From positions 1 to 26,070 of the forward strand of contig JAEYVE010000081.1 in assembly GCA_023432025.1 (NCBI GenBank): a stretch of DNA of 26,070 bases, given 5' to 3'. This document shows, in pieces, positions 15,054 through 22,622 of this stretch. The notes below the pieces were generated by a model. The model had not been told where the DNA came from. It made no database searches and saw only the letters and a list, made by a program, of their open reading frames with translations. Position numbers and translations under genes: made by a program. This DNA is from Pseudomonadota bacterium. Its GTDB lineage: Bacteria; Myxococcota_A; Polyangia; Polyangiales; Polyangiaceae. Position 1 is the first letter of the stretch. Each line of letters starts with the position of its first letter.

Positions 15054-16549
15054 GGCTGACCTCCCGTGGTTGCCGCGGCCTTCTTCTTGTCACCCGGATC
15101 CTCCGGGCATCGAATCGTGGCTTCCAGCACGTATTTTTCGCGGTCGCTGTTCACCACTTGGGTAATTTTGCTGATGTTGGCGCCCTCGATGCACCGGTGA
15201 TCCTCGAGCGCCTTCGAAACGGTTTGAGCGTCCTCCGCCGAGTTGACCAAGCCGCGCAAGGCGATCTTGCCCTTTTGAACGTCCAGTTCCTCGACGTCGT
15301 GAACCACGCTTTCGGGGATGACCTCGGCGAGGGCAACCGCCACTCCGAAGCCGTCCATGTACGGCATGGGGTCCTCCGACTTTTGGCCCTGGCTCTGTGT
15401 AATCAAAGACTGTGCTTCTTCTGGATCCGTGGTGCCTTGCCCAAAGACGACCTTGGTAATGCTCTGGAGCTCTGCCTCCAGAGATTCCCGCTCACGGCTC
15501 AGCGCGCGACTCTCCGCCCAGGTCGCGAACACGAACGAAATGAGCACGGCCCCGCCTAGGCCCAGGAGAAGCGGCGTCTTCTCTTTCAGAAACCCGAAAC
15601 CTCGCTGGAACGCGAGCGGGCCCTGCCGCAAATCCAGGCCTTTCCCTCGCGCCAAGCGCTGCGCCGTCGCCAGCGCGCGCGCGAAGCGCGGCAGCATGCG
15701 TGAGGTCTCCGCGTTCAGGCCGTCCAGCGTAGTCTCGAACGGAGTCTCGAACGGAATGCCCAAACGGTCCGCGAAGAAAGCGTGCACTCCCTCGAGGCCT
15801 GCGCCCGAGCCAAGAAGGTACGCGCGCACGGGCGTCGCGCCGCTGCTGACCGCATAGGCCACCAACGTCTGCCGGATTTGAGCGCCGAGCGGCTCCGCAG
15901 AGCCGGGGAAGCCGCGCGTGCCGAGCGAGAGCGAACGCGTCGCCTTCACGCGCCCCTGCTCCAGGATGCAGATATCGGTGCCGTCCTCCGAGAGCTCCAC
16001 CAGCGCAAGCGGCCCCGGAGCGTTCAACTCGGGAAATAGGGCCGACAGCTGCGCAAGCTCCGCCGGCGCCACACCGACCGACTCCGGCTCGCGTCCGAGC
16101 GCCTCGCGCACGAGCGCGATGCGCTCTTGGACGTGCTCCGTTCGCGCCGCCACCGTGAACACCTCCAGGGTGCCCTCCGCTTCGTTACGTCGCCCGAGCT
16201 CGTGATCGAACACGAGCTCGTCCAAATCGACGGGCACGAGCGCTTCGAGCTCGAACGGCAGCACCTGCAACAGCGTTTTTTCTGCCGTCAGAGGGATGGC
16301 GAGTTTGTGCACGAAGCAGCGTCGCCCCTCCAGGGTCGTGCCCACCGCGTCCAAGCGGCCGCCGCTGCTGCCGTCGGCAGCCTCGCCGCCCAGGCTCGAC
16401 ACACACGCGGCGATCGCCGCCGACGGCGATGCGAAGTCGTGAAGCTCCACCTCACGTAGGTCTTCGACGACCGTCTTTCGATAGGCCACGCGCAAGAGCG
16501 CTGCGCGAACGTACGTGGCCGTGACGTCGATGCCGACGACTCTACTCAT
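15050..16549 (-). CDS. gspL: Type II secretion system protein GspL
   Basis: GspL joins the cytoplasmic ATPase GspE to the inner-membrane platform. The 499-residue protein has an N-terminal actin-like (PilM-like) cytoplasmic domain (about 1-310; MSRVVGIDVTATYVRAALLR start, PFELEALVPVDLDELVFDHE, LLGSGAGLEG phosphate-loop-like turn). A transmembrane helix follows (about 326-343), then a coiled coil (345-370) and a periplasmic ferredoxin-like domain (about 400-480). The C-terminal tail is Lys/Ala-rich. It is longer than enterobacterial GspL because of the extra linker around residues 375-395. The ATG at 16549 is preceded by GAAGGA at 10-nt spacing, one of the better ribosome-binding sites in the operon. 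It lies 28 bp after gspK and overlaps gspM. Confidence 0.92.
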   Translation of the reverse strand: MSRVVGIDVTATYVRAALLRVAYRKTVVEDLREVELHDFASPSAAIAACVSSLGGEAADGSSGGRLDAVGTTLEGRRCFVHKLAIPLTAEKTLLQVLPFELEALVPVDLDELVFDHELGRRNEAEGTLEVFTVAARTEHVQERIALVREALGREPESVGVAPAELAQLSALFPELNAPGPLALVELSEDGTDICILEQGRVKATRSLSLGTRGFPGSAEPLGAQIRQTLVAYAVSSGATPVRAYLLGSGAGLEGVHAFFADRLGIPFETPFETTLDGLNAETSRMLPRFARALATAQRLARGKGLDLRQGPLAFQRGFGFLKEKTPLLLGLGGAVLISFVFATWAESRALSRERESLEAELQSITKVVFGQGTTDPEEAQSLITQSQGQKSEDPMPYMDGFGVAVALAEVIPESVVHDVEELDVQKGKIALRGLVNSAEDAQTVSKALEDHRCIEGANISKITQVVNSDREKYVLEATIRCPEDPGDKKKAAATTGGQP

Positions 16550-16577
16550 GGCCGGAGGTTCCTTCGGGGTTCATGGA

Positions 16578-18086
16578 TCAGTCAACGCGGTAATACAGAA
16601 TCGTGCCGCCGGGGCTCGGAGCGAGCAGCGCCGCGAGGCTGTTCGGGTCGTCCGTCGAGGAGGTGCCGCTGCCCGACGCGTCCCCCGTGGTGGTTGCTCC
16701 GCTCTGATCGCCCAGGGCGCGGGCCGTGTTGGCGAGCGTGGCGGCCCCCGGCGGAGGAGCGTTGCGCAGATCGACCACGGCGTGAATTCGGCTCCTGGTC
16801 TCTTTCTTGCCGGAGCGCACGTAGCCAGTGGCGTAGATGCTGAACACCTTGCTCTCCACCGCGACCGCGTCCTCGAACACGTTGTCCCGCAGCAGGGTGA
16901 CGGGCTGCAGGCCCATGGTCGAGAACATGGTGCCGATCATGCCCTTCCCCTTCACGGCGTTGACGAAGCCCTTCGTGCTTCCGAAAACCGGCACGCCGGA
17001 CGTCATCGACTTCGTCATCTCGAGCGTCATCAAGAACAGCATCTGCTGCTGAGGGTCCGTGCACAGCGGGGTTTCGTCCACGGCGCCGCTGCAAATGACC
17101 GCCAGGAGCGTGGCGGCGTTGGCCGTATTCACGTTGATGGGCCCCCGCCCCCACACCGTCACGTTTCGCCGACTCGGATCGTCCGCATCGGGAACGAAAA
17201 AACGGTCGAACAAATCGTCGCTGATGCCTCGAACCAAGTGCAGCTCTTCGAGGCTGTCGAAGGCCGCGTTCTTGCGTTGGTAGGGCTTCGGTAAGAGCTG
17301 GTAGTAGCCGTCCTCCGTGCCCGTTTGTTGTTGCTCTGCGGCACGAGGGTTACACGCCTCGAGCTTCTCGTCGGGATCCGCCCAGTCGATCAGCGCCGCG
17401 CAAATGGTCGCGCGATCAGCCAGACTGCCCTGATCGTCCAGGCGGTCGAACATGGGATCGAGGGGATCGTTTCCGAACAGGCCGAGGATCTGCTCGGCGA
17501 TTTTCTGCTGCGAGCCCGGCCGTGACGCGAGGTTCAGGTTGATCTTCGAGTCCTCGTCGACCACCCGGATGCTGAAACCGGCGCCCTCCATGCCCAAGTT
17601 GCGCCCCTCGGCGAGGTTCACGCCGGAAATGCTCTGGAACGCGGCGCCACCCTCGGCGTCACCGAAGGCGCCCAGCACCGAGTCCGAGTACTCCCAAACG
17701 GGAATCTGTGCCCCGCCGTTGCCCATCAACATGAGCAACGGCGCCACCGCAGTACGGATGGTGGGCTCGGCGGCGATGAGCAAGCGCGTCAGGTTGACCG
17801 CGCTGCGCGCGGCGTACTCCGCGCGCACGCTGTCGCGCGCAGACATGGCGCTGCCTAGTTCGGCGGACGTTTCATCCTGAAACTCCGTGAGCATCACGGT
17901 GAGCAGCGTCAAGGTGCCCAGCACCATGATGAGGGCCACGCCTCGCTGGTTCCGCCGGCGGCGCTGCTCGGCCAGGCACGCTACCAGGGCACTTTGCGGA
18001 GCCGCCTCTGCTGCGCCACGCGCGCGCGCCGGAGCCTCGGCGCACGCGCCGGGTCGCAGCTTTCGCAAGAGGGGCAGAAGGATCAT
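16578..18086 (-). CDS. gspK: Type II secretion minor pseudopilin GspK
   Basis: GspK caps the tip of the T2SS pseudopilus with GspI and GspJ. The 502-residue protein carries the pseudopilin segment RRNQRG|VALIMVLGTLTLLTV, with predicted cleavage after Gly49. The fifth mature residue is Met rather than Glu, as is usual for GspK, which lacks the Glu5 of other pseudopilins. It also contains the helical domain typical of the family (SKINLNLAS, DPLDPMFDRLDD, ALIDWADPDEKL, FDSLEELHLVRGI, GPINVNTANAATLLAVI). The predicted leader of 49 residues is long. The start ATG 18086 was chosen because it lies 11 bp after the gspJ stop; the open frame reaches back to 18284 but that part overlaps gspJ. The C-terminal 60 residues are Gly/Ser/Thr-rich. 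No strong Shine-Dalgarno is seen. Confidence 0.93.
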   Translation of the reverse strand: MILLPLLRKLRPGACAEAPARARGAAEAAPQSALVACLAEQRRRRNQRGVALIMVLGTLTLLTVMLTEFQDETSAELGSAMSARDSVRAEYAARSAVNLTRLLIAAEPTIRTAVAPLLMLMGNGGAQIPVWEYSDSVLGAFGDAEGGAAFQSISGVNLAEGRNLGMEGAGFSIRVVDEDSKINLNLASRPGSQQKIAEQILGLFGNDPLDPMFDRLDDQGSLADRATICAALIDWADPDEKLEACNPRAAEQQQTGTEDGYYQLLPKPYQRKNAAFDSLEELHLVRGISDDLFDRFFVPDADDPSRRNVTVWGRGPINVNTANAATLLAVICSGAVDETPLCTDPQQQMLFLMTLEMTKSMTSGVPVFGSTKGFVNAVKGKGMIGTMFSTMGLQPVTLLRDNVFEDAVAVESKVFSIYATGYVRSGKKETRSRIHAVVDLRNAPPPGAATLANTARALGDQSGATTTGDASGSGTSSTDDPNSLAALLAPSPGGTILYYRVD

Positions 18087-18097
18087 CTTTGGCGAGC

Positions 18098-18847
18098 TCA
18101 CTTCATCGCGAAGTTCAAAATGTTCTGGATGGGGATCGGCACCTTGGTCACCAGCCGAATCGTGCCCCGGCTGCTGTTCTCGTTGCGGCGCGCGCCGCCC
18201 TTGAGCACCAAGGTGACCTTGACTTGCAGCGGCATGCGTCCGGCCTCCCCCACGACCGACGTGCTGTCCCACTCCTCGCGCCACATCCCGCTCAAAGGGT
18301 CCAGGTACTCGAGCTCGAACAAATCGATGTCACTCGCGAGCACCTCGACGCGCCCGCCGCGCTGCGGATCTTCGTCGAGGTGTGTAGAGACGCGGCGCGC
18401 CAGATCGACCACGCCGCTTCGCTCGGGATCGCTCGAGCCGAAGTAAGACACCTCCATTTGATCCGACTCCCGCGAGTTGCGTCGGAGCCGCTGGTTGGCG
18501 AAGGAGTTGAAGTCCAGGCGGCTCGCTGGGGAGCCGGGCTTGCCGATGAACGCCGTTTTGACGACCTGTAGCGCCGGATTGATGGGGGCGTGCTCCGAGA
18601 TGTAGGCACTCTGCAGCTCCCGCGCGATGCGGTTCATGGCGAGTCGGCCTTCGCGGTGACGATCCGCGAGCCGACGCACGCCTTCCCGGCTGCGACGCAT
18701 TCCGTCGATCGCGCTGTAAACGAGCACGCTCATGAGCGCCAGAATCGCCATGGCGATGAGGAGCTCGACGAGCGTCATGCCGCGCGCGCGCGCGCGCCGG
18801 CCCGCGGCCAGCGGTAAGCTCCGAGTGCGCGCGGGTCTTTCGTTCAC
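18098..18847 (-). CDS. gspJ: Type II secretion minor pseudopilin GspJ
   Basis: GspJ is a minor pseudopilin of the T2SS tip complex. The 249 residues start with a 23-residue basic leader ending RARARG, cleaved before MTLVELLIAMAILALMSVLV (mature Met1, Glu5). The globular part has RLAMNRIARELQSAYIS and DLFELEYLDPLSGMWREEWDS, both typical of GspJ (N-terminal helix, then a region including the W-rich strand). The GTG start at 18847 overlaps the gspI stop by 4 bp; the stop is 11 bp before gspK. Order I-J-K agrees with known gsp operons. Confidence 0.93.
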   Translation of the reverse strand: MNERPARTRSLPLAAGRRARARGMTLVELLIAMAILALMSVLVYSAIDGMRRSREGVRRLADRHREGRLAMNRIARELQSAYISEHAPINPALQVVKTAFIGKPGSPASRLDFNSFANQRLRRNSRESDQMEVSYFGSSDPERSGVVDLARRVSTHLDEDPQRGGRVEVLASDIDLFELEYLDPLSGMWREEWDSTSVVGEAGRMPLQVKVTLVLKGGARRNENSSRGTIRLVTKVPIPIQNILNFAMK

Positions 18848-19650
18848 CGCGCTCCTCCGCGGGTGGTGGTGTTGCCCGAGGTGGTGCCGCTGCGAGTGCC
18901 CGTGGTGGGCGTCGTCGTGCCGCTCGAGCCGTCTCCGGAGAGCTGATTGGCCAAGTCCTCGAGGCCGCTCGCAGCGTTCGGATCGAGGGCTCCCTCGGTG
19001 GGGTTCGTGAGGTACTGAACGGCAGTCAGCTCCTGCCGCCGACTCCCCTCGAACCAGCGCACGCGCACCGTAATCTTGCGGATGCTCGCCTCGAGCATCG
19101 GCTTGAGGGACGGATAAACGAAGCTCATCGCCATCGCGACCATGCCCTGACTTCCGTCGGGCGAGGCTTCGCTCATCATCGTCGCCATGTCCGTCATCGT
19201 GGGGTTTTCGCCAAGCGAAGCTCCCTGCGTTTGCTGCAAAGTCATCATCGCGCCCAGCGCGCCCAGGCTCGTCCCCAGGCCCCCGGTCCCCGACGTGTCC
19301 GTCGCCGCGTCCGCCAACGCGGGATCGCTCGTGGCGTTCTCGGTCATCGTCGAGGGCTGCGGCAGCTCGATGGGTTCAATCACCCACTCGCAGCTGTAGC
19401 GCGCGTCCGACTCTTCCTCGCAGCACTCACCCTGCTCGGTCTGATCGAGCAGCGGAAAGCCATACTTCTGCAGATGAAGCTCGACCTCCGTCATCTTGCA
19501 ACGCAAGAGATTGGAGGCGGCAGTGACGTGCTCGACCCGCTGGCTGCTCGCGAAGAGCCCCGCCTGGGAGCTCAAAATGATGGTCAAGCCGAGCCCGAGA
19601 ATGCTCACCGCGACGAGCACCTCCACGAGAGTGAAGCCGCGGCTCTTCAC
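18844..19650 (-). CDS. gspI: Type II secretion minor pseudopilin GspI, unusually long
   Basis: GspI starts the tip assembly of the T2SS pseudopilus. The 5-residue leader MKSRG is cleaved before FTLVEVLVAVSILGLGLTII (Glu5 present). The protein is 268 residues, about twice the usual 120-130. The extra length comes from a Met/Gly/Ser/Ala-rich insertion at residues about 97-172 (at least 11 Met residues from M102 to M185) and a Thr/Ser/Gly-rich tail (221-268). The canonical strand IRKITVRVRWFEGSRRQELTAVQYL (190-214) is present, so the fold is otherwise intact. It also contains a CC (76-77) and C87 cluster, possible disulfides. The GTG start overlaps the gspH stop, and its stop overlaps the gspJ start. 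Confidence 0.9.
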   Translation of the reverse strand: MKSRGFTLVEVLVAVSILGLGLTIILSSQAGLFASSQRVEHVTAASNLLRCKMTEVELHLQKYGFPLLDQTEQGECCEEESDARYSCEWVIEPIELPQPSTMTENATSDPALADAATDTSGTGGLGTSLGALGAMMTLQQTQGASLGENPTMTDMATMMSEASPDGSQGMVAMAMSFVYPSLKPMLEASIRKITVRVRWFEGSRRQELTAVQYLTNPTEGALDPNAASGLEDLANQLSGDGSSGTTTPTTGTRSGTTSGNTTTRGGAR

Positions 19651-20411
19651 AGCCCCTCCTCCCGCTCCGAGTACTCACCGTCGAGGCGCGGCTGCGGCAG
19701 CGCCACGCGCCCCGACTTGAGCTCGGCTCGGCCCGTGAGCGCGCTCACGAGCACCGTGAGCCCTTCGTCGTCTCCACCTCGGGTGAGCTGAATCACGGCT
19801 CGCTCGGTGACGCCGCCAGGCCAAAAGTACAAGTACGCCACGCCTTCCGTGATGGGGTCTTCGTCGTGCTCCGTCTGCACCAGGCGAAACCTCACGCCTG
19901 CTCCCAGGCTGCGGCCGGGACCCTGCGGTACCGAATCTTCGCCGTCCGCGTCCGACCGGGGCTTCGCCGCGTCGAGGTCGTCACCCAAAATGTCGACGGC
20001 CGTGAACTGCGCCTCGGCTCGCGCGCTGCTGTCCACGACGCGCTCACTCTGGCGGCGTGCTGCGGCTTCCAGCGAGGCCGCGTCACGCGGCGAATCCCGG
20101 AGCACCTTCGAGGTGCCGGACTCCTCGAGCCTGAGGCGCGAACCGCCGACCTCCATCACGAGCCGCACGGGCCGACCGCTCGTGTTGGCATGCGCCAAGC
20201 CTTTTTGCACGGCCGCCATCAACAAAGTACCGGCGGCGCGTTGCCTCGCGCCGCCGAACATGCCGCTCCCGAAGAGAATGGAACCGCCGATGAGCGCGAT
20301 GAGCGCGATGACGATGAGCATTTCGACCAACGTCACGCCGCGCGCTCGAGCACGCGCCGTACCGAACGGAGCGTGCCGCGCGAGGGTCTGCGAGCGCTGA
20401 CCGGGGCTCAT
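19647..20411 (-). CDS. gspH: Type II secretion minor pseudopilin GspH
   Basis: GspH is a minor pseudopilin of the T2SS. The 254-residue protein carries the prepilin peptidase site ARARG|VTLVEMLIVIALIALIGGS, cleaved after Gly25 with Glu5 of the mature chain at residue 30. The globular region has the usual RPVRLVMEVGGSRLRLEE strand and ends in a VAYLYFWPGGVTERAVIQL beta motif typical of GspH. An acidic linker separates the two. It is longer than most GspH (about 150-200). The start ATG 20411 is preceded by GGTGAG at 8 nt. It lies 26 bp after gspG, overlaps gspI by 4 bp, and the gspG-gspH junction contains a short hairpin. Confidence 0.9.
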   Translation of the reverse strand: MSPGQRSQTLARHAPFGTARARARGVTLVEMLIVIALIALIGGSILFGSGMFGGARQRAAGTLLMAAVQKGLAHANTSGRPVRLVMEVGGSRLRLEESGTSKVLRDSPRDAASLEAAARRQSERVVDSSARAEAQFTAVDILGDDLDAAKPRSDADGEDSVPQGPGRSLGAGVRFRLVQTEHDEDPITEGVAYLYFWPGGVTERAVIQLTRGGDDEGLTVLVSALTGRAELKSGRVALPQPRLDGEYSEREEGL

Positions 20412-20431
20412 CGAAAGCTCACCATTGCGCT

Positions 20432-20448
20432 AGGGCGTCAATCGCCCT
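20432..20448 (-). other. Hairpin over the gspG stop codon
   Basis: AGGGCG (20432-20437) and CGCCCT (20443-20448) are perfect 6-bp arms around TCAAT, which holds the gspG stop codon (TGA on the minus strand). It could stabilise or process the mRNA end of gspG, whose product (the major pseudopilin) is needed in larger amounts than the minor pseudopilins encoded after it. The structure is seen; the role is inferred. Confidence 0.35.
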
Positions 20449-20923
20449 GCGTGGATGCGCCCTCGGGCACCATGATGTCGTCCTTGCTCCCCGCCTTCTT
20501 GTCGGGGCCGTACGACCCGACGGCGACGTTGTCGTCGGAGCAGGTGATGACGAACGGCATGCCCCAGGGGTCGTCCGTGTTCTGGCCTGCATCGAGCTGC
20601 CGGTCCGCCACGAGCTGACTGACCGTGGGGCAGGAGCCGTACTCGTTGTTCGACAGCTGCCACTGCTGCACCGCGTTGCGGATGACGCGCGCGCCTGTCT
20701 TGGCCGTGGTGATCTGCGCCTCCTTGTACTTGGGCAGCGCGAAGACGGCGACGCCACCGGCCACCATGGCGATGATGGCCACGACGATGAGCACTTCGAC
20801 GAGGGTCACGCCGCGTTGTACGGCGCGTGCAAGGCGACGGGCGCGGCTCGGACCGAGCGCGCCAACTGCGGGCTCGATCGACTGGGTGGTACCCTCGTGC
20901 GTAACGACTGGCGAACGTGTCAT
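20438..20923 (-). CDS. gspG: Type II secretion major pseudopilin GspG
   Basis: GspG is the main subunit of the T2SS pseudopilus. The 161-residue protein has a long basic leader (38 residues, ending RLARAVQRG) before the mature start VTLVEVLIVVAIIAMVAGGV (Glu5 = residue 43). The C-terminal part has the GspG motif DDPWGMPF and the calcium-binding loop region GSYGPDKKAGSKDDI (136-150). A cysteine pair (C98, C128) is unusual and is mirrored in the adjacent GspG-like protein. The start ATG 20923 is preceded by AGAGGA at 4 nt, a good ribosome-binding site; the open frame upstream is not needed. It follows the GspG-like gene by 10 bp. Confidence 0.94.
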   Translation of the reverse strand: MTRSPVVTHEGTTQSIEPAVGALGPSRARRLARAVQRGVTLVEVLIVVAIIAMVAGGVAVFALPKYKEAQITTAKTGARVIRNAVQQWQLSNNEYGSCPTVSQLVADRQLDAGQNTDDPWGMPFVITCSDDNVAVGSYGPDKKAGSKDDIMVPEGASTQGD

Positions 20924-20933
20924 CGGTTCCTCT

Positions 20934-21347
20934 CTACTGAATTCGATCCAGGCCACCCGGGTGTCCATCCGGGCCATCACTCATGAGCTCGTACTTTTGC
21001 CCCGGCACGTCCGACGGGCACAGGAGCCGGAGCGGCCGGCCCCAGGCGTCCACCGCTGGACTTTCGAGGCGCGCGTAAATGCGCGCTGCTTCGACCGACT
21101 CGGGGCAGGCCCCATCGTGATCCGCGATGAAGGCGTCCACGGCCCGGCGCATGTCGAGCAACGTCGCGCGGGTCTGTCGTATTCCCGAATCCCGCCGCTC
21201 GCGCACGCCGATCCACACCAAGGTGCCCACGACGAGTCCGGCGTAAATGAGCGGGCGGACGCGCCCGAAAGCGAAATAACGGCGCAGCCCTCCCCTGCCC
21301 TCCCAGGGAAAGAAAATGCGCGTATCGCCGGCTCTTCGTGCGGACAT
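20934..21347 (-). CDS. GspG-like protein with no prepilin-peptidase site
   Basis: The 137-residue protein sits between gspF and gspG. Its C-terminal part copies GspG: VDAWGRPLRLLC (GspG: DDPWGMPFVITC) and YELMSDGPDGHPGG (GspG: SYGPDKKAG). The cysteines C81 and C110 match C98 and C128 of GspG in position and neighbourhood (GACPES versus GSCPTV). The N-terminus has no G-x-TLxE motif. Instead, a basic cytoplasmic part (1-31) leads into a hydrophobic helix (about 32-48), so it should stay an uncleaved membrane anchor. It is probably inserted in the inner membrane with a periplasmic GspG-like head. The start ATG 21347 is 17 bp after gspF; a longer open frame overlaps gspF and is rejected. Confidence 0.82.
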   Translation of the reverse strand: MSARRAGDTRIFFPWEGRGGLRRYFAFGRVRPLIYAGLVVGTLVWIGVRERRDSGIRQTRATLLDMRRAVDAFIADHDGACPESVEAARIYARLESPAVDAWGRPLRLLCPSDVPGQKYELMSDGPDGHPGGLDRIQ

Positions 21348-21364
21348 GGACTCGGGGGAAAGGC

Positions 21365-22591
21365 TTACTGAACGAGGTTGTTCATCTGGATCAGCGGCAT
21401 CAGGATGGCCATCACGATGAAGCCCACGACGCCGCCGAGCAACATGATGGTGATGGGCTCGAGCAAGCTGGTCAGCGTGGCGACCTTGGTTTCCACGTCC
21501 GCCTCGTAGGCGCGGCTCACGTTGTCGAGCATGTTCTCGAGCTGGCCGGACTTTTCGCCCACCGCGATCATGTGCGTCACCATGGGCGGGAACGCCCCGC
21601 TCCGCTTGAGCGGCTCGGCGATGCTCTCGCCCTCGCGGATGGATCCGATGGCCTCCGTGATGACGGTTTCGAGCTTGGCGTTCTCGAGCACGTTCTTGCC
21701 GATTTCCATGGCCGGCAAAAGCTGCACGCCGCTCGCGAGGAGCGTGGAGAGCGTGCGCGAGAAGCGCGCCACCGCCACGAGCAGATTCAGACGCCCGAAG
21801 ATGGGAAACTGCAGACAGAGCGTGTGCCAGCGCAGTCGCCCCGCGGGCTTGGCTTTCCACTTGGTGAACCAAATGCCGGCGCCCGCGCCGAGCGCGAGCA
21901 AGAGCCACCAGTAGCCGCCCACCAACTCCGAAACGAAGATCAGAAGCCGCGTGTACCAGGGCAACGCCTGGCCGAGGTTGTCGAAGATGCTCGTCACCTT
22001 CGGCACCACCGTCACCATCAAAAAGCCGACGAGCACGATACCCAGCACGAACATCAACGCCGGATAGGCGAGCGCTGCCGTCACCTTGCCCTTCAGGCGC
22101 GACTGGTTCTCGGTGAAGTCCGCCAGGCGCTCCAGCACCGTCTCCAGCGAGCCGGAGGCTTCTCCCGCCGCGACCATGTTCACGTAGAGCGGCGGAAACA
22201 CCCTCGGGTGCATGGACAAGCTCTTGGAGAACGAGGTGCCCTCCTTGATGTTTTCGCGCACGGCGGAGAGCACGCGCACCATCTGCTCCTTCTCCACCTG
22301 CTCGGTCAGCGCGCTCAACGAGTCCACGAGCGGAATGCCCGCTCGCACGAGCGTAGCCAGCTGCCGCGTCATGATGGCCACGTCCGCCGTGGTGACGCGC
22401 CGGAGCGGCGCCAAGAGGTCGATGTCGCGCTTGGTCTTCTGCTTACGCTCCGCCTCCTCCTGGGCGGAGGTGAGCATCACTCCCTCTTTGCGGAGCAGCG
22501 CCCGCAGCGCGCGCGGATTCTCGGCGTCCCGGTAGCCCTTCACGGCCTTACCGGTCTGCACTTGAACCCCTTTGTACTCGAAGACGGCCAT
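21365..22591 (-). CDS. gspF: Type II secretion inner-membrane platform protein GspF
   Basis: GspF is the polytopic platform protein around which the pseudopilus is thought to be built. The 408 residues start MAVFEYKGVQVQTGKAVKGY and carry the two GspF/PilC repeats: (i) TTADVAIMTRQLATLVRAGIPLVDSL, FPPLYVNMVAAGEASGSLETVLERLADF; (ii) VARFSRTLSTLLASGVQLLPAMEI, FPPMVTHMIAVGEKSGQLENMLDNVSRAYE. Three hydrophobic segments are seen (about 172-200, 222-245, 380-400). Length matches the family (about 400). It starts 31 bp after gspE. Confidence 0.97.
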   Translation of the reverse strand: MAVFEYKGVQVQTGKAVKGYRDAENPRALRALLRKEGVMLTSAQEEAERKQKTKRDIDLLAPLRRVTTADVAIMTRQLATLVRAGIPLVDSLSALTEQVEKEQMVRVLSAVRENIKEGTSFSKSLSMHPRVFPPLYVNMVAAGEASGSLETVLERLADFTENQSRLKGKVTAALAYPALMFVLGIVLVGFLMVTVVPKVTSIFDNLGQALPWYTRLLIFVSELVGGYWWLLLALGAGAGIWFTKWKAKPAGRLRWHTLCLQFPIFGRLNLLVAVARFSRTLSTLLASGVQLLPAMEIGKNVLENAKLETVITEAIGSIREGESIAEPLKRSGAFPPMVTHMIAVGEKSGQLENMLDNVSRAYEADVETKVATLTSLLEPITIMLLGGVVGFIVMAILMPLIQMNNLVQ

Positions 22592-22622
22592 TTTTGGCTT
22601 TCTGGACTAGTCGGCGGCGAGC

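Noticed and set aside
18087..18284. Upstream extension of GspK to 18284
   Set aside because: It would overlap gspJ by nearly 190 bp. The ATG at 18086 follows the gspJ stop.
21348..21908. Upstream extension of the GspG-like protein to 21908
   Set aside because: The added part overlaps gspF in another frame and is Arg/His-rich without pattern; ATG 21347 lies in the gap after gspF.
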